NCBI GenBank assembly: GCA_030156255.1
Contig: JASGMV010000011.1
Span: 1 to 64,000 of the forward strand
DNA from: Desulfovibrionales bacterium
Lineage (GTDB): Bacteria > Desulfobacterota > Desulfovibrionia > Desulfovibrionales > Desulfovibrionaceae
Reading direction: 5' to 3'
Length of the DNA: 64,000 nt
Each line of letters starts with the position of its first letter. Within the stretch, counting starts at the first letter, position 1. The notes below the pieces were generated by a model, which saw only the letters and a list, made by a program, of their open reading frames with translations, did no database searches and was not told the DNA's origin. The translations under genes and the position numbers were made by a program. Positions 25,443 through 33,487 of the stretch are shown one piece after another.

Positions 25443-26227
25443 GCGTGCGATATCGGGATATTTCCTGGCGATTTTTGAAAGTGCTGCACCGGGACGTGGT
25501 CGTCGCCAAACGGCTATGGAAGGTGAATTTCCTGGTCCCGTTGCTTGAGCCCGCGTTCTATATTCTCGCGTTCGGACTCGGGTTCCGGACGCTGATCGGA
25601 GATGTGGACTACGCCGGATTGAAGCTTACGTATGTGGAGTTTCTGGCCCCCGCGCTGATCGCCAGCGCCGTCATGTGGAATTCTTTTTTCGAGACCACGT
25701 TCGGCTCCTTCGTGCGCATGTATTATCAAAAGACCTTTGACGGAATCCTCGCCACGCCGGTGTCGCTGGAGGAAATCATCGTCGCCGAGATGGTCTACGC
25801 CGCGCTGCGATCCACGGCCGCGGCCGCCATCATGGTCGCGGTGCTGACGCCGCTGGGGTTCGTGGCGTTTCCCGCCTGCCTGCTGATCCCCCTGGTCGCT
25901 TTTCTCGGGGGCATGGTTTTCGCCGCCGCCGGCATGATCTTTACCGGCGCCATCCCGACGATCGACATGTTCAACCTGCCGATTTTTCTGTTTATCACGC
26001 CCATGTTCCTGTTCAGCTCCACGTTTTTTCCGATGACGGACGTACCCGTGTGGGGCAGGGTTTTGTCCTGGGCGACGCCGCTGTATCACGTCGTGGAGCT
26101 GACGAGGGGGTTGGCTTTGGGCGCCATGGACTCCGACCCGTGGGTGAGCCTCGCGTATCTGCTGATCGCTTCGATTGTGCTCGGGGACCTCGCTTTGCGG
26201 TCCATGAAGCGCCGATTGGTGAAGTAG
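25439..26227 (+). CDS. ABC-2 type transporter permease (NodJ-like)
   Basis: Permease of 262 residues with about six membrane helices and the ABC-2 family segments FLVPLLEPAFYILAFGLGF, SFFETTFGSFVRMYYQKTFDGI and the C-terminal FLFITPMFLFSSTFFPMTDVP ... ATPLYHVVELTRG. The NodJ/DrrB relationship suggests export of a small lipid- or sugar-like molecule; the substrate is unknown. The start codon is GTG, overlapping the ATPase stop. Confidence 0.92.
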   Translation: MSVRYRDISWRFLKVLHRDVVVAKRLWKVNFLVPLLEPAFYILAFGLGFRTLIGDVDYAGLKLTYVEFLAPALIASAVMWNSFFETTFGSFVRMYYQKTFDGILATPVSLEEIIVAEMVYAALRSTAAAAIMVAVLTPLGFVAFPACLLIPLVAFLGGMVFAAAGMIFTGAIPTIDMFNLPIFLFITPMFLFSSTFFPMTDVPVWGRVLSWATPLYHVVELTRGLALGAMDSDPWVSLAYLLIASIVLGDLALRSMKRRLVK

Positions 26228-26302
26228 CGCTGCGAACGCATTGACTTGCCGCCTTCGGATATTAATGTCCTACTAATGAATAAGGAATCCGAGAGGGATG
26301 GC

Positions 26303-27469
26303 ATGGGCAACGTCAAAGAAAAGACTCAACTGGCCGTCACGGCGTGTCTGTTGTTGGCCCTCGCGTTGATCGCGGCGGGGTGCGCTGGGGATGGCGGCGG
26401 GGTCGGGAGCGTACATATGAGCAAAGCCCAAAACGATACGCGCTATGAAAAGGCGGTGTTCGCCGGCGGCTGTTTCTGGTGCCTCGAAGCGGACATGGAG
26501 AAACTGAAAGGCGTGCAGGACGTGGTGTCCGGCTACGCGGGAGGCAAGGCCGCGGAGGCCGCGTACGGGCAGGTCAGCACCGGACGGACCGGGCATTTGG
26601 AGTCTGTTGAGGTTACCTACGACCCGGCTGAAATCGGATACGCCGATCTGGTCCGGTATTTTTTCACCCACGTGGACCCGATGGATGACGGGGGACAGTT
26701 TGTGGATCGCGGTTCGCAGTACCGAACCGCCATCTTTTACGCCGACAGCAAACAGAAGCAGGTCGCCGAGCAGATCAAAGAGCAAATCGAACAATCCGGC
26801 GTGCTGCAGGGCGCCGTTGCAACAATGCTTCTTCCGCTGCAGGGATTTTATCCGGCGGAAGATTACCATCAGGATTACTACAAGGAGAATTCCGTCCGAT
26901 ATCAATGTTACCGGGCCGGATCGGGCCGGGATAAGGTTCTGGGCGAAATTTGGACGCAATCCGCGATGAACAAAAGTTTCCTGGGAGCTGTGGACCAAAA
27001 GGGGCGGGACGAGAAAAAAGACGCCGGGGCAAAGCTTGGCGAAGGTGAACTGAAGACCCGCCTGACGCCTCTGCAATATTCGGTGACGCAGGAGGACGCC
27101 ACGGAGCGCGCTTTTGACAACGAATATTGGGATGAGAAGCGCGAGGGGATCTATGTGGACGTTGTTTCCGGCCAACCGCTTTTCAGCTCCACGGACAAGT
27201 TCGATTCCGGCACAGGCTGGCCCAGCTTCACCAAACCCATCGAACCGGACAGCGTGACGACCCGGGAGGACAAAAGTTTGTCCAGGACCCGGGTCGAGGT
27301 TCGAAGCAGCCAGGCCGACTCGCACCTCGGTCATGTTTTTCAAGACGGCCCTCAGCCGACCGGGGTGCGCTACTGCATGAATTCCGCGGCGTTGCGGTTT
27401 GTTCCTGCGAAAGATCTGGAAAAGGAAGGCCTGGGCCGCTTTCAGGATATCTTCAAGAAAGAGAAGTAG
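26303..27469 (+). CDS. msrAB: Fused peptide-methionine sulfoxide reductase MsrA-MsrB, lipoprotein
   Basis: Periplasmic protein-repair enzyme of 388 residues that reduces both S- and R-methionine sulfoxide. A signal ending in LIAAGC makes it a lipoprotein. MsrA (residues ~45-200) has the catalytic [15 protein letters not shown] and the [12 protein letters not shown] segment. MsrB (~240-380) has [12 protein letters not shown] and the catalytic Cys in RYCMNSAAL. The zinc-binding CxxC pairs of some MsrB proteins are absent. The ATG at 26303 has GAGAGGG upstream; an earlier in-frame ATG at 26276 has no ribosome site. Confidence 0.93.
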   Translation: MGNVKEKTQLAVTACLLLALALIAAGCAGDGGGVGSVHMSKAQNDTRYEKAVFAGGCFWCLEADMEKLKGVQDVVSGYAGGKAAEAAYGQVSTGRTGHLESVEVTYDPAEIGYADLVRYFFTHVDPMDDGGQFVDRGSQYRTAIFYADSKQKQVAEQIKEQIEQSGVLQGAVATMLLPLQGFYPAEDYHQDYYKENSVRYQCYRAGSGRDKVLGEIWTQSAMNKSFLGAVDQKGRDEKKDAGAKLGEGELKTRLTPLQYSVTQEDATERAFDNEYWDEKREGIYVDVVSGQPLFSSTDKFDSGTGWPSFTKPIEPDSVTTREDKSLSRTRVEVRSSQADSHLGHVFQDGPQPTGVRYCMNSAALRFVPAKDLEKEGLGRFQDIFKKEK

Positions 27470-27850
27470 CCGCGATTCGAAGAACCTCGGCGACGTTCCG
27501 CAAGGCGACGGAATCTTCGGTTAGCCGCCTCTAACATGATGCGCTTGAACAGCGGCTTGCATTTCAAGCATGGTCACTGAGGAAATGGCGTTTTTCTTCG
27601 TGCTGTTGCGCGGCGGACGTTCGCCTGCCGCGTTGCGACTTTGGCTTGAAAAATTCAAGGTTGTTGCATAGTTTTGCCTATGCGAATGCGCAGCGGGAAG
27701 GGATGTGCTGCACCGGGGAGCGAACGCCACGCGGTTCGGCGCGGATTTAGCTTGCATAAGCCGGCCGCCTCTGGTCAAGTCCGCCGGAAGGGACTATGGT
27801 CAAAGGAATTTCAGGCCCGCGGATGAGGAAAGCCCACAAGGAGGAAATTC
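27470..27850. other. Non-coding region between msrAB and the CBS-pair gene
   Basis: No gene is supported here. Two short perfect hairpins lie close together: CTTGAA-AAA-TTCAAG at 27645-27659 and GCATAG ... CTATGC at 27666-27683. A minus-strand open frame at 27521-27778 has no recognisable features or ribosome site. Confidence 0.45.
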
Positions 27851-28528
27851 ATGCTCATTGAGAACTGGATGACCAAGAACGTCTTCACCCTGACTCCCGA
27901 GCGGACCATGATGAAAGCTTCCAAGCTCATGAAGGAGAAGAACATCAACCGGATTCCCGTGGTGGATGAGCAGGGCCGGCTCGTGGGCATCATTTCCGAC
28001 CGGGACATCAAGGAAGCCTCGCCGTCGAAGGCCACCACCCTGGACATGCATGAGCTCTATTACCTGCTGGCCGAGATCAAGCTCAAGGACATCATGACCA
28101 AAGGCGTTTACACCGTGAAGCGCACGGATACGGTGGAGAAGGCCGCCGTCATCATGCACTCCAAAAACGTGGGCGGGCTCCCCGTGGTGGACGACGACAA
28201 CCGCGTGGTCGGCATCATCACGGATTCCGACGTGTTCAACGTGCTCATCAACATCACCGGCGTGCTGCACGGCGGCCTCCAGATAGGTCTGGAGCTCTCC
28301 ATGGAGCGCGGCGAGCTGGACAACGTTTTGGACCTGCTGCGCCAGCATGACGCCCGGATCATGTCGCTTCTCACCAGCTACGGGCCTCCGGAGCAGGACA
28401 AACGCCAGGTCTTCATCCGCGTTCACGACATGAGCAAGGAGTCCGTGAACCATCTGAAGTCCGCCCTGGAGAAGGAGCACGAGATCCTGATCTGGACGCG
28501 TGATCCCGTCAGCTCGCTTACCAGTTAA
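27851..28528 (+). CDS. CBS-pair protein with C-terminal ACT-like domain (AcuB-like)
   Basis: Soluble protein of 225 residues. Two CBS motifs (MLIENWMTKNVFTLTPE ... RIPVVDEQGRLVGIISDRDI and LKDIMTKGVYTVKRTD ... GLPVVDDDNRVVGIITDSDV) form a Bateman module that usually binds adenine nucleotides. The remaining ~75 residues resemble an ACT-type regulatory domain, the AcuB arrangement. AAGGAGG lies upstream of the ATG. It stands as a single gene with its own terminator. Confidence 0.9.
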   Translation: MLIENWMTKNVFTLTPERTMMKASKLMKEKNINRIPVVDEQGRLVGIISDRDIKEASPSKATTLDMHELYYLLAEIKLKDIMTKGVYTVKRTDTVEKAAVIMHSKNVGGLPVVDDDNRVVGIITDSDVFNVLINITGVLHGGLQIGLELSMERGELDNVLDLLRQHDARIMSLLTSYGPPEQDKRQVFIRVHDMSKESVNHLKSALEKEHEILIWTRDPVSSLTS

Positions 28529-28556
28529 AAAACGCCGCAACTCGATTTTCATGAAA

Positions 28557-28598
28557 GCCGGAGGCCCCACTCAACAACGGGGCCTTCGGCCTTTTTTT
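28557..28598 (+). terminator. Rho-independent terminator of the CBS-pair gene
   Basis: A 12-bp stem, GCCGGAGGCCCC (28557-28568) with GGGGCCTTCGGC (28579-28590), has one G-T pair and is followed by CTTTTTTTG. It lies between two convergent genes. Confidence 0.92.
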
Positions 28599-28602
28599 GC
28601 GG

Positions 28603-28968
28603 CTATGCGTCCGGCTTCTCCAAGGCGAGCAAGCCGTTTTCCTGCAGGTACGCCACAACGCGGGTCGTTTCGGATGCGGCCATGGTCCCCCCCAACGACA
28701 TGGCCACTCCGCAAGCTTCTGCGATCTCATCCACGGAAGCTCCAAGGTCCAGAGCGTGCTGCAATTGAAAAAGAATACAGCCACGGCAACCGTGAGTCAG
28801 CGCCGCGGCAAGCGCCATGAGCCGTTTTACTTTGCCGGAAAGCGCGCCGTCCGCATGGGCTTCCTGCGGCAAAGCCTCGTAGGCGGCTCCTAAAGTAGGC
28901 GCTACCCGTTTGAATGTTTGGAAGTTTTTGTGAATGACCTGTTTTATCGCCGTTTGTGACTCGACCAT
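28603..28968 (-). CDS. Carboxymuconolactone decarboxylase/AhpD-like protein
   Basis: Helical AhpD-fold protein of 121 residues. The family core reads LAAALTHGCRGCILFQLQHALDLGA with the redox CxxC intact, then SVDEIAEACGVAMSLGG. The histidine normally four residues after the second Cys (CxxCxxxH) is replaced by Gln, so peroxidase-type catalysis may be altered. The ATG at 28968 has AAGGAG upstream. It is divergent from a LysR gene, its likely regulator. Confidence 0.88.
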   Translation of the reverse strand: MVESQTAIKQVIHKNFQTFKRVAPTLGAAYEALPQEAHADGALSGKVKRLMALAAALTHGCRGCILFQLQHALDLGASVDEIAEACGVAMSLGGTMAASETTRVVAYLQENGLLALEKPDA

Positions 28969-29043
28969 GGGCAACTCCTTGGGATGTGGTTGACGATCCT
29001 GGGGAAGCATGGCAGAGCCTTTTACATAAATAAAACGAATATA

Positions 29044-29071
29044 TTTTATAAAAGACATAAATTAAATTTAT
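29044..29071. promoter_or_regulatory. Candidate LysR operator between divergent genes
   Basis: Two perfect AT-rich palindromes lie here: TTTTATAAAA (29044-29053) and ATAAATT-A-AATTTAT (29057-29071). The second ends against the ribosome site of the LysR gene. Spaced dyads in the shared region of a LysR gene and its divergent target are the usual operator arrangement. The AT richness stands out from the flanking genes. Confidence 0.5.
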
Positions 29072-29080
29072 GGAGGTCCC

Positions 29081-29932
29081 GTGCAACTCAGCATGGAGAG
29101 TTTGCGGATGTTTGCGGCCGCCGCGTCGGAGGGAAGCTTCACGAGAGCCGCTGGTCTCGTGCACCGTACACAGGCGGCGGTCAGCATCCGGATGAGGAAA
29201 TTGGAGCAGGAGGCGGGCGGCGCATTGTTTCTTCGCCAGGGGAGCGGGCTCGAGCTGACGCAGAAGGGGCGGGAGCTTTTGGAGTACGCCCACGACATTT
29301 TGCGGCTGCATGACGAAGCGGTGTGCGCTTTGCGCCGGCCAGGGGTGGCCGGTTTGGTGCGTTTGGGCGTTCCGGAGGATTATGCGGCCTATTACCTTCC
29401 GTCCGTGCTGGTCAAACTGGCCAAGAGCCATCCCGGCGTTATGGTGGACGTGCGAAGCGACTTCAGTCCGGAGCTGCTTCGAGCATTGGAGGCTGGAGAC
29501 TTGGACGCCGCGCTGGCTACGCATAGCGAACCTCCGAACGGGGCCGAGATCAATGTCGAGATTCCGCTATGCTGGATCGGTCCGGAAGGCGAGCGCCCGG
29601 AGCGAAAGGACCCCTTGCCGCTGGCGTTGTTCCCCGACGGCTGCGCGTACCGGAAGTTCGCGCTCGAGGCGTTACGCAAGATGGGACGGGCGTATAGAAT
29701 TTGCTGCCAAAGCCACAGTGTTTCCGTGGTGCTGGCCGCCGTCCAGTCCGGACTGGCCATCGCTCCCGTGGCCTCGACGCTGGGAGCTCCCGGATGCCGC
29801 AAACTGGTCAACAGGCGAGAGACGCCGGCCTTGCCTTCGGTTTGGGTTGCGCTGCACCGGGGGGCGCAGGCCGATAGCGAAGCGGTGCAGGCCGTGGCGG
29901 ACCATGTGCGCGCCGCCTTTGCGGAAGGCTGA
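29081..29932 (+). CDS. LysR-family transcriptional regulator
   Basis: LysR regulator of 283 residues. The N-terminal winged helix reads LRMFAAAASEGSFTRAAG ... TQAAVSIRMRKLEQEAG, followed by the effector domain starting RLGVPEDYAAYYLPSVL, which resembles regulators of the group that recognise small organic effectors. The GTG at 29081 is chosen because GGAGG lies four bases upstream; ATG at 29093 is the alternative. It probably controls the divergent AhpD-like gene and itself. Confidence 0.9.
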   Translation: MQLSMESLRMFAAAASEGSFTRAAGLVHRTQAAVSIRMRKLEQEAGGALFLRQGSGLELTQKGRELLEYAHDILRLHDEAVCALRRPGVAGLVRLGVPEDYAAYYLPSVLVKLAKSHPGVMVDVRSDFSPELLRALEAGDLDAALATHSEPPNGAEINVEIPLCWIGPEGERPERKDPLPLALFPDGCAYRKFALEALRKMGRAYRICCQSHSVSVVLAAVQSGLAIAPVASTLGAPGCRKLVNRRETPALPSVWVALHRGAQADSEAVQAVADHVRAAFAEG

Positions 29933-30071
29933 TGTTCTGTTTTTTCGTGGCCAGAGAGCGTCGAGCGTGCGGCGCGAAAAGCAGCGTCACGTCAGCCTGG
30001 ATAGGATTTTTTTCTCTCTTTGAACGCCTTGCGGAAGAATTGTGGTTGCGTCTGCAGGCGCCGTTGAGGCT

Positions 30072-30422
30072 TCAGCGTGGCATGACGCCGGAAAACGTCA
30101 GGGGAAGGCGTTTCTCGGGGGAGGGAAGGCCTCTGCATCCCTCAACAATAACGGACCGGCTTCGAGTCGAGGATTCCCTTAAGCCCGCGATGGCTTGATA
30201 CGCCTCGGAGCGGAAACAGGTCCGAATGGCGTCGGCGTTCTTGAATTCGATGATAATCAGCCGACCGGGCGTCCATCCCCCGGCCACAGGCGTTACGGCG
30301 CCGCCGCGGACCAAATAGCGCCCGCCGCAGCTTTCCACCAACCCCCTTACCTGGTTCACGTATTCCGAGTAGGTTTTCTGATCCAAGACCTCCACAATTT
30401 CAGCTATAAAATAGGCGGGCAT
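30072..30422 (-). CDS. DUF1330 family protein
   Basis: Small ferredoxin-like-fold protein of 116 residues. MPAYFIAEIVEVLDQKTYSEYV, GGRYLVRGG and WTPGRLIIIEFKNADAIRTCFRSEAYQ are the DUF1330 pattern. Function is not established. The ATG at 30422 has GGAG six bases upstream; ATG at 30434 would add four residues. About 15 extra residues at the C-terminus follow the usual end of the domain. Confidence 0.85.
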   Translation of the reverse strand: MPAYFIAEIVEVLDQKTYSEYVNQVRGLVESCGGRYLVRGGAVTPVAGGWTPGRLIIIEFKNADAIRTCFRSEAYQAIAGLRESSTRSRSVIVEGCRGLPSPEKRLPLTFSGVMPR

Positions 30423-30628
30423 TCTCGGCTCCATCGTGGTTATCCGCTGAAGTTTTTGAAAAGGCGCGCGGGCGGAGGCGTTGCTGCCGCGCATGAAACG
30501 GCCATCGCTCCCACGAGGATTTCAAACGCAACACGCTATAGATGCTTCTGTGCTCCGTTGTGGAAGGTTTGCTCCGGCCGGTTTTGCGTCCTGGTCGGTT
30601 GTCCCGCAGAGGGCTACGGGAGCATGGG

Positions 30629-31585
30629 CTAAAAATAGTAGTTCAAGGAAACGGTTCCGCCGACGGTTTCTTGCACCCGATAGATTTTCTCCCGATTTCC
30701 GTGGGTATCGTAGGTATTGAGTTTCCTTTCGAACAGAAATTCCGGCATGAGCTGGATGGAGATGTCCGAGACGGGTTTGTAGTCGAAGAGGAAGGATATG
30801 GTCAGCTCGCGGGTCTCGAGGTAGCCGCCCGGGATCACGGAGCTGGTGTTGGAGAGCCGGTAGAAGCGCGTGCGGCTGTAAAACATGAGGTTCATGTCCA
30901 GGGAGCTTGGGGCGTCGGCGTCCAGCGCGCCCTTGTCGGACAGGTATTTGACGAAGCGGGTGCCTGGAATCTCGATGTTCAGTCCGAAATCGAACCGGCC
31001 GAGCATGAAGCCGTCCGTGGGGTGGATGCCGTTATAGCGGACCCAGGCCAGGGGCAGAACCCACCCGTCCACGAACTGGCCCTTGACTTGGGCGTACAAC
31101 GCTCCCCCGAAAGAATCGGAGACGGTGCTTTCGAAGGAGCTGGACAGGGCCGCTCCGGCCTTGAACACAAACGGGGCGTAGGTGGAGTTCCAGCCAAAGG
31201 GATTCGCCGTGGCGTTGAGGAAATTCCAGCCCAGGGCCACATAGTTGAGCTGGGAAAACGGCTCGCTGCTTTGATCGCCGATGTTGGCGTCCTCGGAGTT
31301 CACCCAGAAATACTGGTCCCGCTCGTAGGTCAGATAGACCTGCTTCCACCACGCCGTGGCCTTGGCGCGCATGAGGCCGTAACCGCCCGTGCTCTTCTCC
31401 ATGTTCGCCCGGGGGTAGCCGCCCAGGCCCACCGTGAAGGCGAAGTCGCTGGTGGAGTTGAATCGGTGGTCGTGGGGCATGTCCTGGAGAGCGTCCACCG
31501 TGTATTGCCCCTGAAAAGCCCAGGCGCTGGATACGGACAGCATGAGAAGCAGGGCCGCGGCGAGGGCCGGCATGGATCGGGGCAT
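30629..31585 (-). CDS. Predicted outer-membrane beta-barrel protein
   Basis: Exported protein of 318 residues with signal peptide AAALLLMLSVSSAWA. The mature part alternates aromatic and polar residues in many short amphipathic strands (QVYLTYERDQYFWV, LTISFLFDYKPVSDISIQL) and ends SLNYYF, the terminal-aromatic signature of barrels inserted by BamA. I do not recognise a specific porin family. It lies downstream of rhlE on the same strand, but a strong terminator separates them. Confidence 0.8.
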   Translation of the reverse strand: MPRSMPALAAALLLMLSVSSAWAFQGQYTVDALQDMPHDHRFNSTSDFAFTVGLGGYPRANMEKSTGGYGLMRAKATAWWKQVYLTYERDQYFWVNSEDANIGDQSSEPFSQLNYVALGWNFLNATANPFGWNSTYAPFVFKAGAALSSSFESTVSDSFGGALYAQVKGQFVDGWVLPLAWVRYNGIHPTDGFMLGRFDFGLNIEIPGTRFVKYLSDKGALDADAPSSLDMNLMFYSRTRFYRLSNTSSVIPGGYLETRELTISFLFDYKPVSDISIQLMPEFLFERKLNTYDTHGNREKIYRVQETVGGTVSLNYYF

Positions 31586-31704
31586 ATCAATCTCTTTGAA
31601 AAAGTTTCAACCGTCGGGTTGACATACCTATTCACAAGAGACAGGGCAAGAGGCCCGCGGCCGTCTCTGGGGCTTGCTGCTTGGAAAGCGGCGCCCGCAA
31701 CGGT

Positions 31705-31742
31705 GTAAAAGAGGCCCGGTCGGACTCGCCGGCCGGGCCTCT
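31705..31742 (-). terminator. Rho-independent terminator of rhlE
   Basis: AGAGGCCCGG (31710-31719) pairs with CCGGGCCTCT (31733-31742); read on the minus strand the stem is followed by TTTTACACC. Confidence 0.9.
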
Positions 31743-31833
31743 CGCCTGGATGGTTGAAGCGTTACGGGGCGGCGTCCTTTCGGGCTCCGCCGTGTCGCGT
31801 CAATTCGGGGTATGTGTCGCCCCGGACGCGGTG

Positions 31834-33102
31834 TTAAGCCGCTGCGCCGCGCGAAGGTGTGCGCTCGGGGCCGTTTTGGGGCCTGCGTTGTCCGCGCGGT
31901 TTGGGCTTGCCGTAGAATTTGCCTTGGGGCTTGCCGCGCCGCCGGTTTGCGGGGCGATCATCGGCCGGCCGGACTTCGGGCGCCTCATATCCTTCGGCCC
32001 GGATGCGTTCGATACGCAGGCCAAGGGTGCGTTCGATGGCGCGCATGCGGCCCGCCTCTTCGGAAGAAACCAGGGTCAGCGCTTCGCCTGTCCGTCCGGC
32101 GCGTCCCGTACGCCCGATGCGGTGGGTGTAGGTCTCGGCCGAGTCGGGGACGTCGAAGTTGATGACGTGGGTGATCAAATCGCAGTCGATGCCCCGCGCG
32201 GCGATGTCCGTGGCGACCATGATCTGCCGTTTTCCGGTGCGGAACTCGTCCATGGCTCGTTGCCGGCGATTTTGCGACAGGTTGCCTTGAAGGAAGGTGG
32301 TGGAGTATCCTTGCTTGCCGAGCTTCGTCGCCAGGGACTTGGCGCGATGCTTGGTCCTGGTGAAGACCAGAACGGAGCCTCCTCCGGTCTGGGCCAGAAG
32401 GTCCTCCATCAGCCGCGGTTTTTCATGGGCGCAAACGGGATAAAGCGTATGCGTGACCTTGGGGGCGACCCTGGTGTTGGCGACCTGGACGACGGACGGA
32501 TCCGTGAGCAGTTCGTCGGCCAAGGCCTTGATGTCCCTCGGCATGGTGGCCGAGAAGAGCAGGGTTTGCTTGCGGTTTTTCAGCAGCCCCATGATTTTTT
32601 TGATGTCAGGGGCGAAGCCCATGTCCAGCATGCGGTCGGCTTCGTCCAGCACAACGGTTTCGATCTGGCGAAGGTCGGCTTGGCCGCGCTGGACCAGGTC
32701 CAGCAACCGGCCCGGACAGGCCACGCAGATGCACGCCTGCCGCAGCGCTTTGATTTGCGGGCCGAAGCCTACGCCGCCGAACACTGCGGCGCTGCGCAGG
32801 CCGGTTTCGCGGCCCAACGCGATGAAAGATTGGTGGATCTGCAAAGCCAGTTCACGGGTGGGGGCCAGAATCAGGGTCTTCAAAGGTCCCCGGCCGCCGC
32901 ACTTGGCGGCGAGCATATTTTGAAGGATGGGCAGGGCGAAAGCCGCGGTTTTCCCCGTACCGGTCTCGGCAAGGCCGATAAGATCGCGGCCGTCCAGAAC
33001 GTCCGGGATCGCCTGGGTCTGGATAGGCGTGGGAATGGTGTAGCCGGCGCGTTTGACGCCGGCCATAATCCGATTGTCAAAGTGAAAAACGTCGAAACTC
33101 AC
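31834..33102 (-). CDS. rhlE: DEAD-box ATP-dependent RNA helicase, RhlE type
   Basis: Helicase of 422 residues with all core motifs: Q motif near PTPIQTQAIPDVLDGRD, Walker A AETGTGKTAAF, PTRELA, DEADRML, SAT, the second RecA-like domain with ARGIDCD, and HRIGRTGRAGRTG. A basic Arg/Lys/Gly-rich tail of ~40 residues follows, suited to RNA binding. The start is GTG at 33102. It likely acts in ribosome assembly or mRNA turnover. The RhlE assignment rests on overall style and the short basic tail. Confidence 0.92.
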   Translation of the reverse strand: MSFDVFHFDNRIMAGVKRAGYTIPTPIQTQAIPDVLDGRDLIGLAETGTGKTAAFALPILQNMLAAKCGGRGPLKTLILAPTRELALQIHQSFIALGRETGLRSAAVFGGVGFGPQIKALRQACICVACPGRLLDLVQRGQADLRQIETVVLDEADRMLDMGFAPDIKKIMGLLKNRKQTLLFSATMPRDIKALADELLTDPSVVQVANTRVAPKVTHTLYPVCAHEKPRLMEDLLAQTGGGSVLVFTRTKHRAKSLATKLGKQGYSTTFLQGNLSQNRRQRAMDEFRTGKRQIMVATDIAARGIDCDLITHVINFDVPDSAETYTHRIGRTGRAGRTGEALTLVSSEEAGRMRAIERTLGLRIERIRAEGYEAPEVRPADDRPANRRRGKPQGKFYGKPKPRGQRRPQNGPERTPSRGAAA

Positions 33103-33487
33103 AAAAAGTCCTTGGGTAAAATGCTTGGAAGCGTGGCGGGCGCATGACCGGGCCCGCTGGGCGGAAGCTCCGCCTTCCTATAACAATAGAGTGGTGCGAA
33201 GGGGCGGGAAGTCGGGAGTCGGTCATGCCGAGGCGGGACGCCAGCCCCAGCCGGGCGTCATTGCCGGCGGGTCATGCTGATGGCTGAACATACGCATTTT
33301 TCCGCCATTGTAAAGGGGCCGAATACCGTCCATCCCGGCGGACGGGATTTTACCCATTGCTTTCCTCTTCGGTTTGTGGAACACCTCAACGCGCCGACGG
33401 GGCCTGTTTGGGCCCCTTCTAAACCAATATCCAGACATCATCGGCGCAAAGTAAGCGCGCGTAGGACGCTCAAGGGAGACGTACGTC
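33103..33487. other. Divergent leader region of rhlE and typA
   Basis: No gene is supported. Near the typA end there is a compact hairpin, GGGGCC-TGTTTG-GGCCCC at 33399-33416, followed by TTCTAAACC, 71 bases before the typA start. It is a terminator-like stem in the typA leader, so attenuation is conceivable, but the T run is poor. Confidence 0.45.

Noticed and set aside
27521-27778. Minus-strand open frame of 85 codons
   Set aside because: No recognisable residues, no ribosome site, and it overlaps two hairpins in the leader region of the CBS-pair gene.
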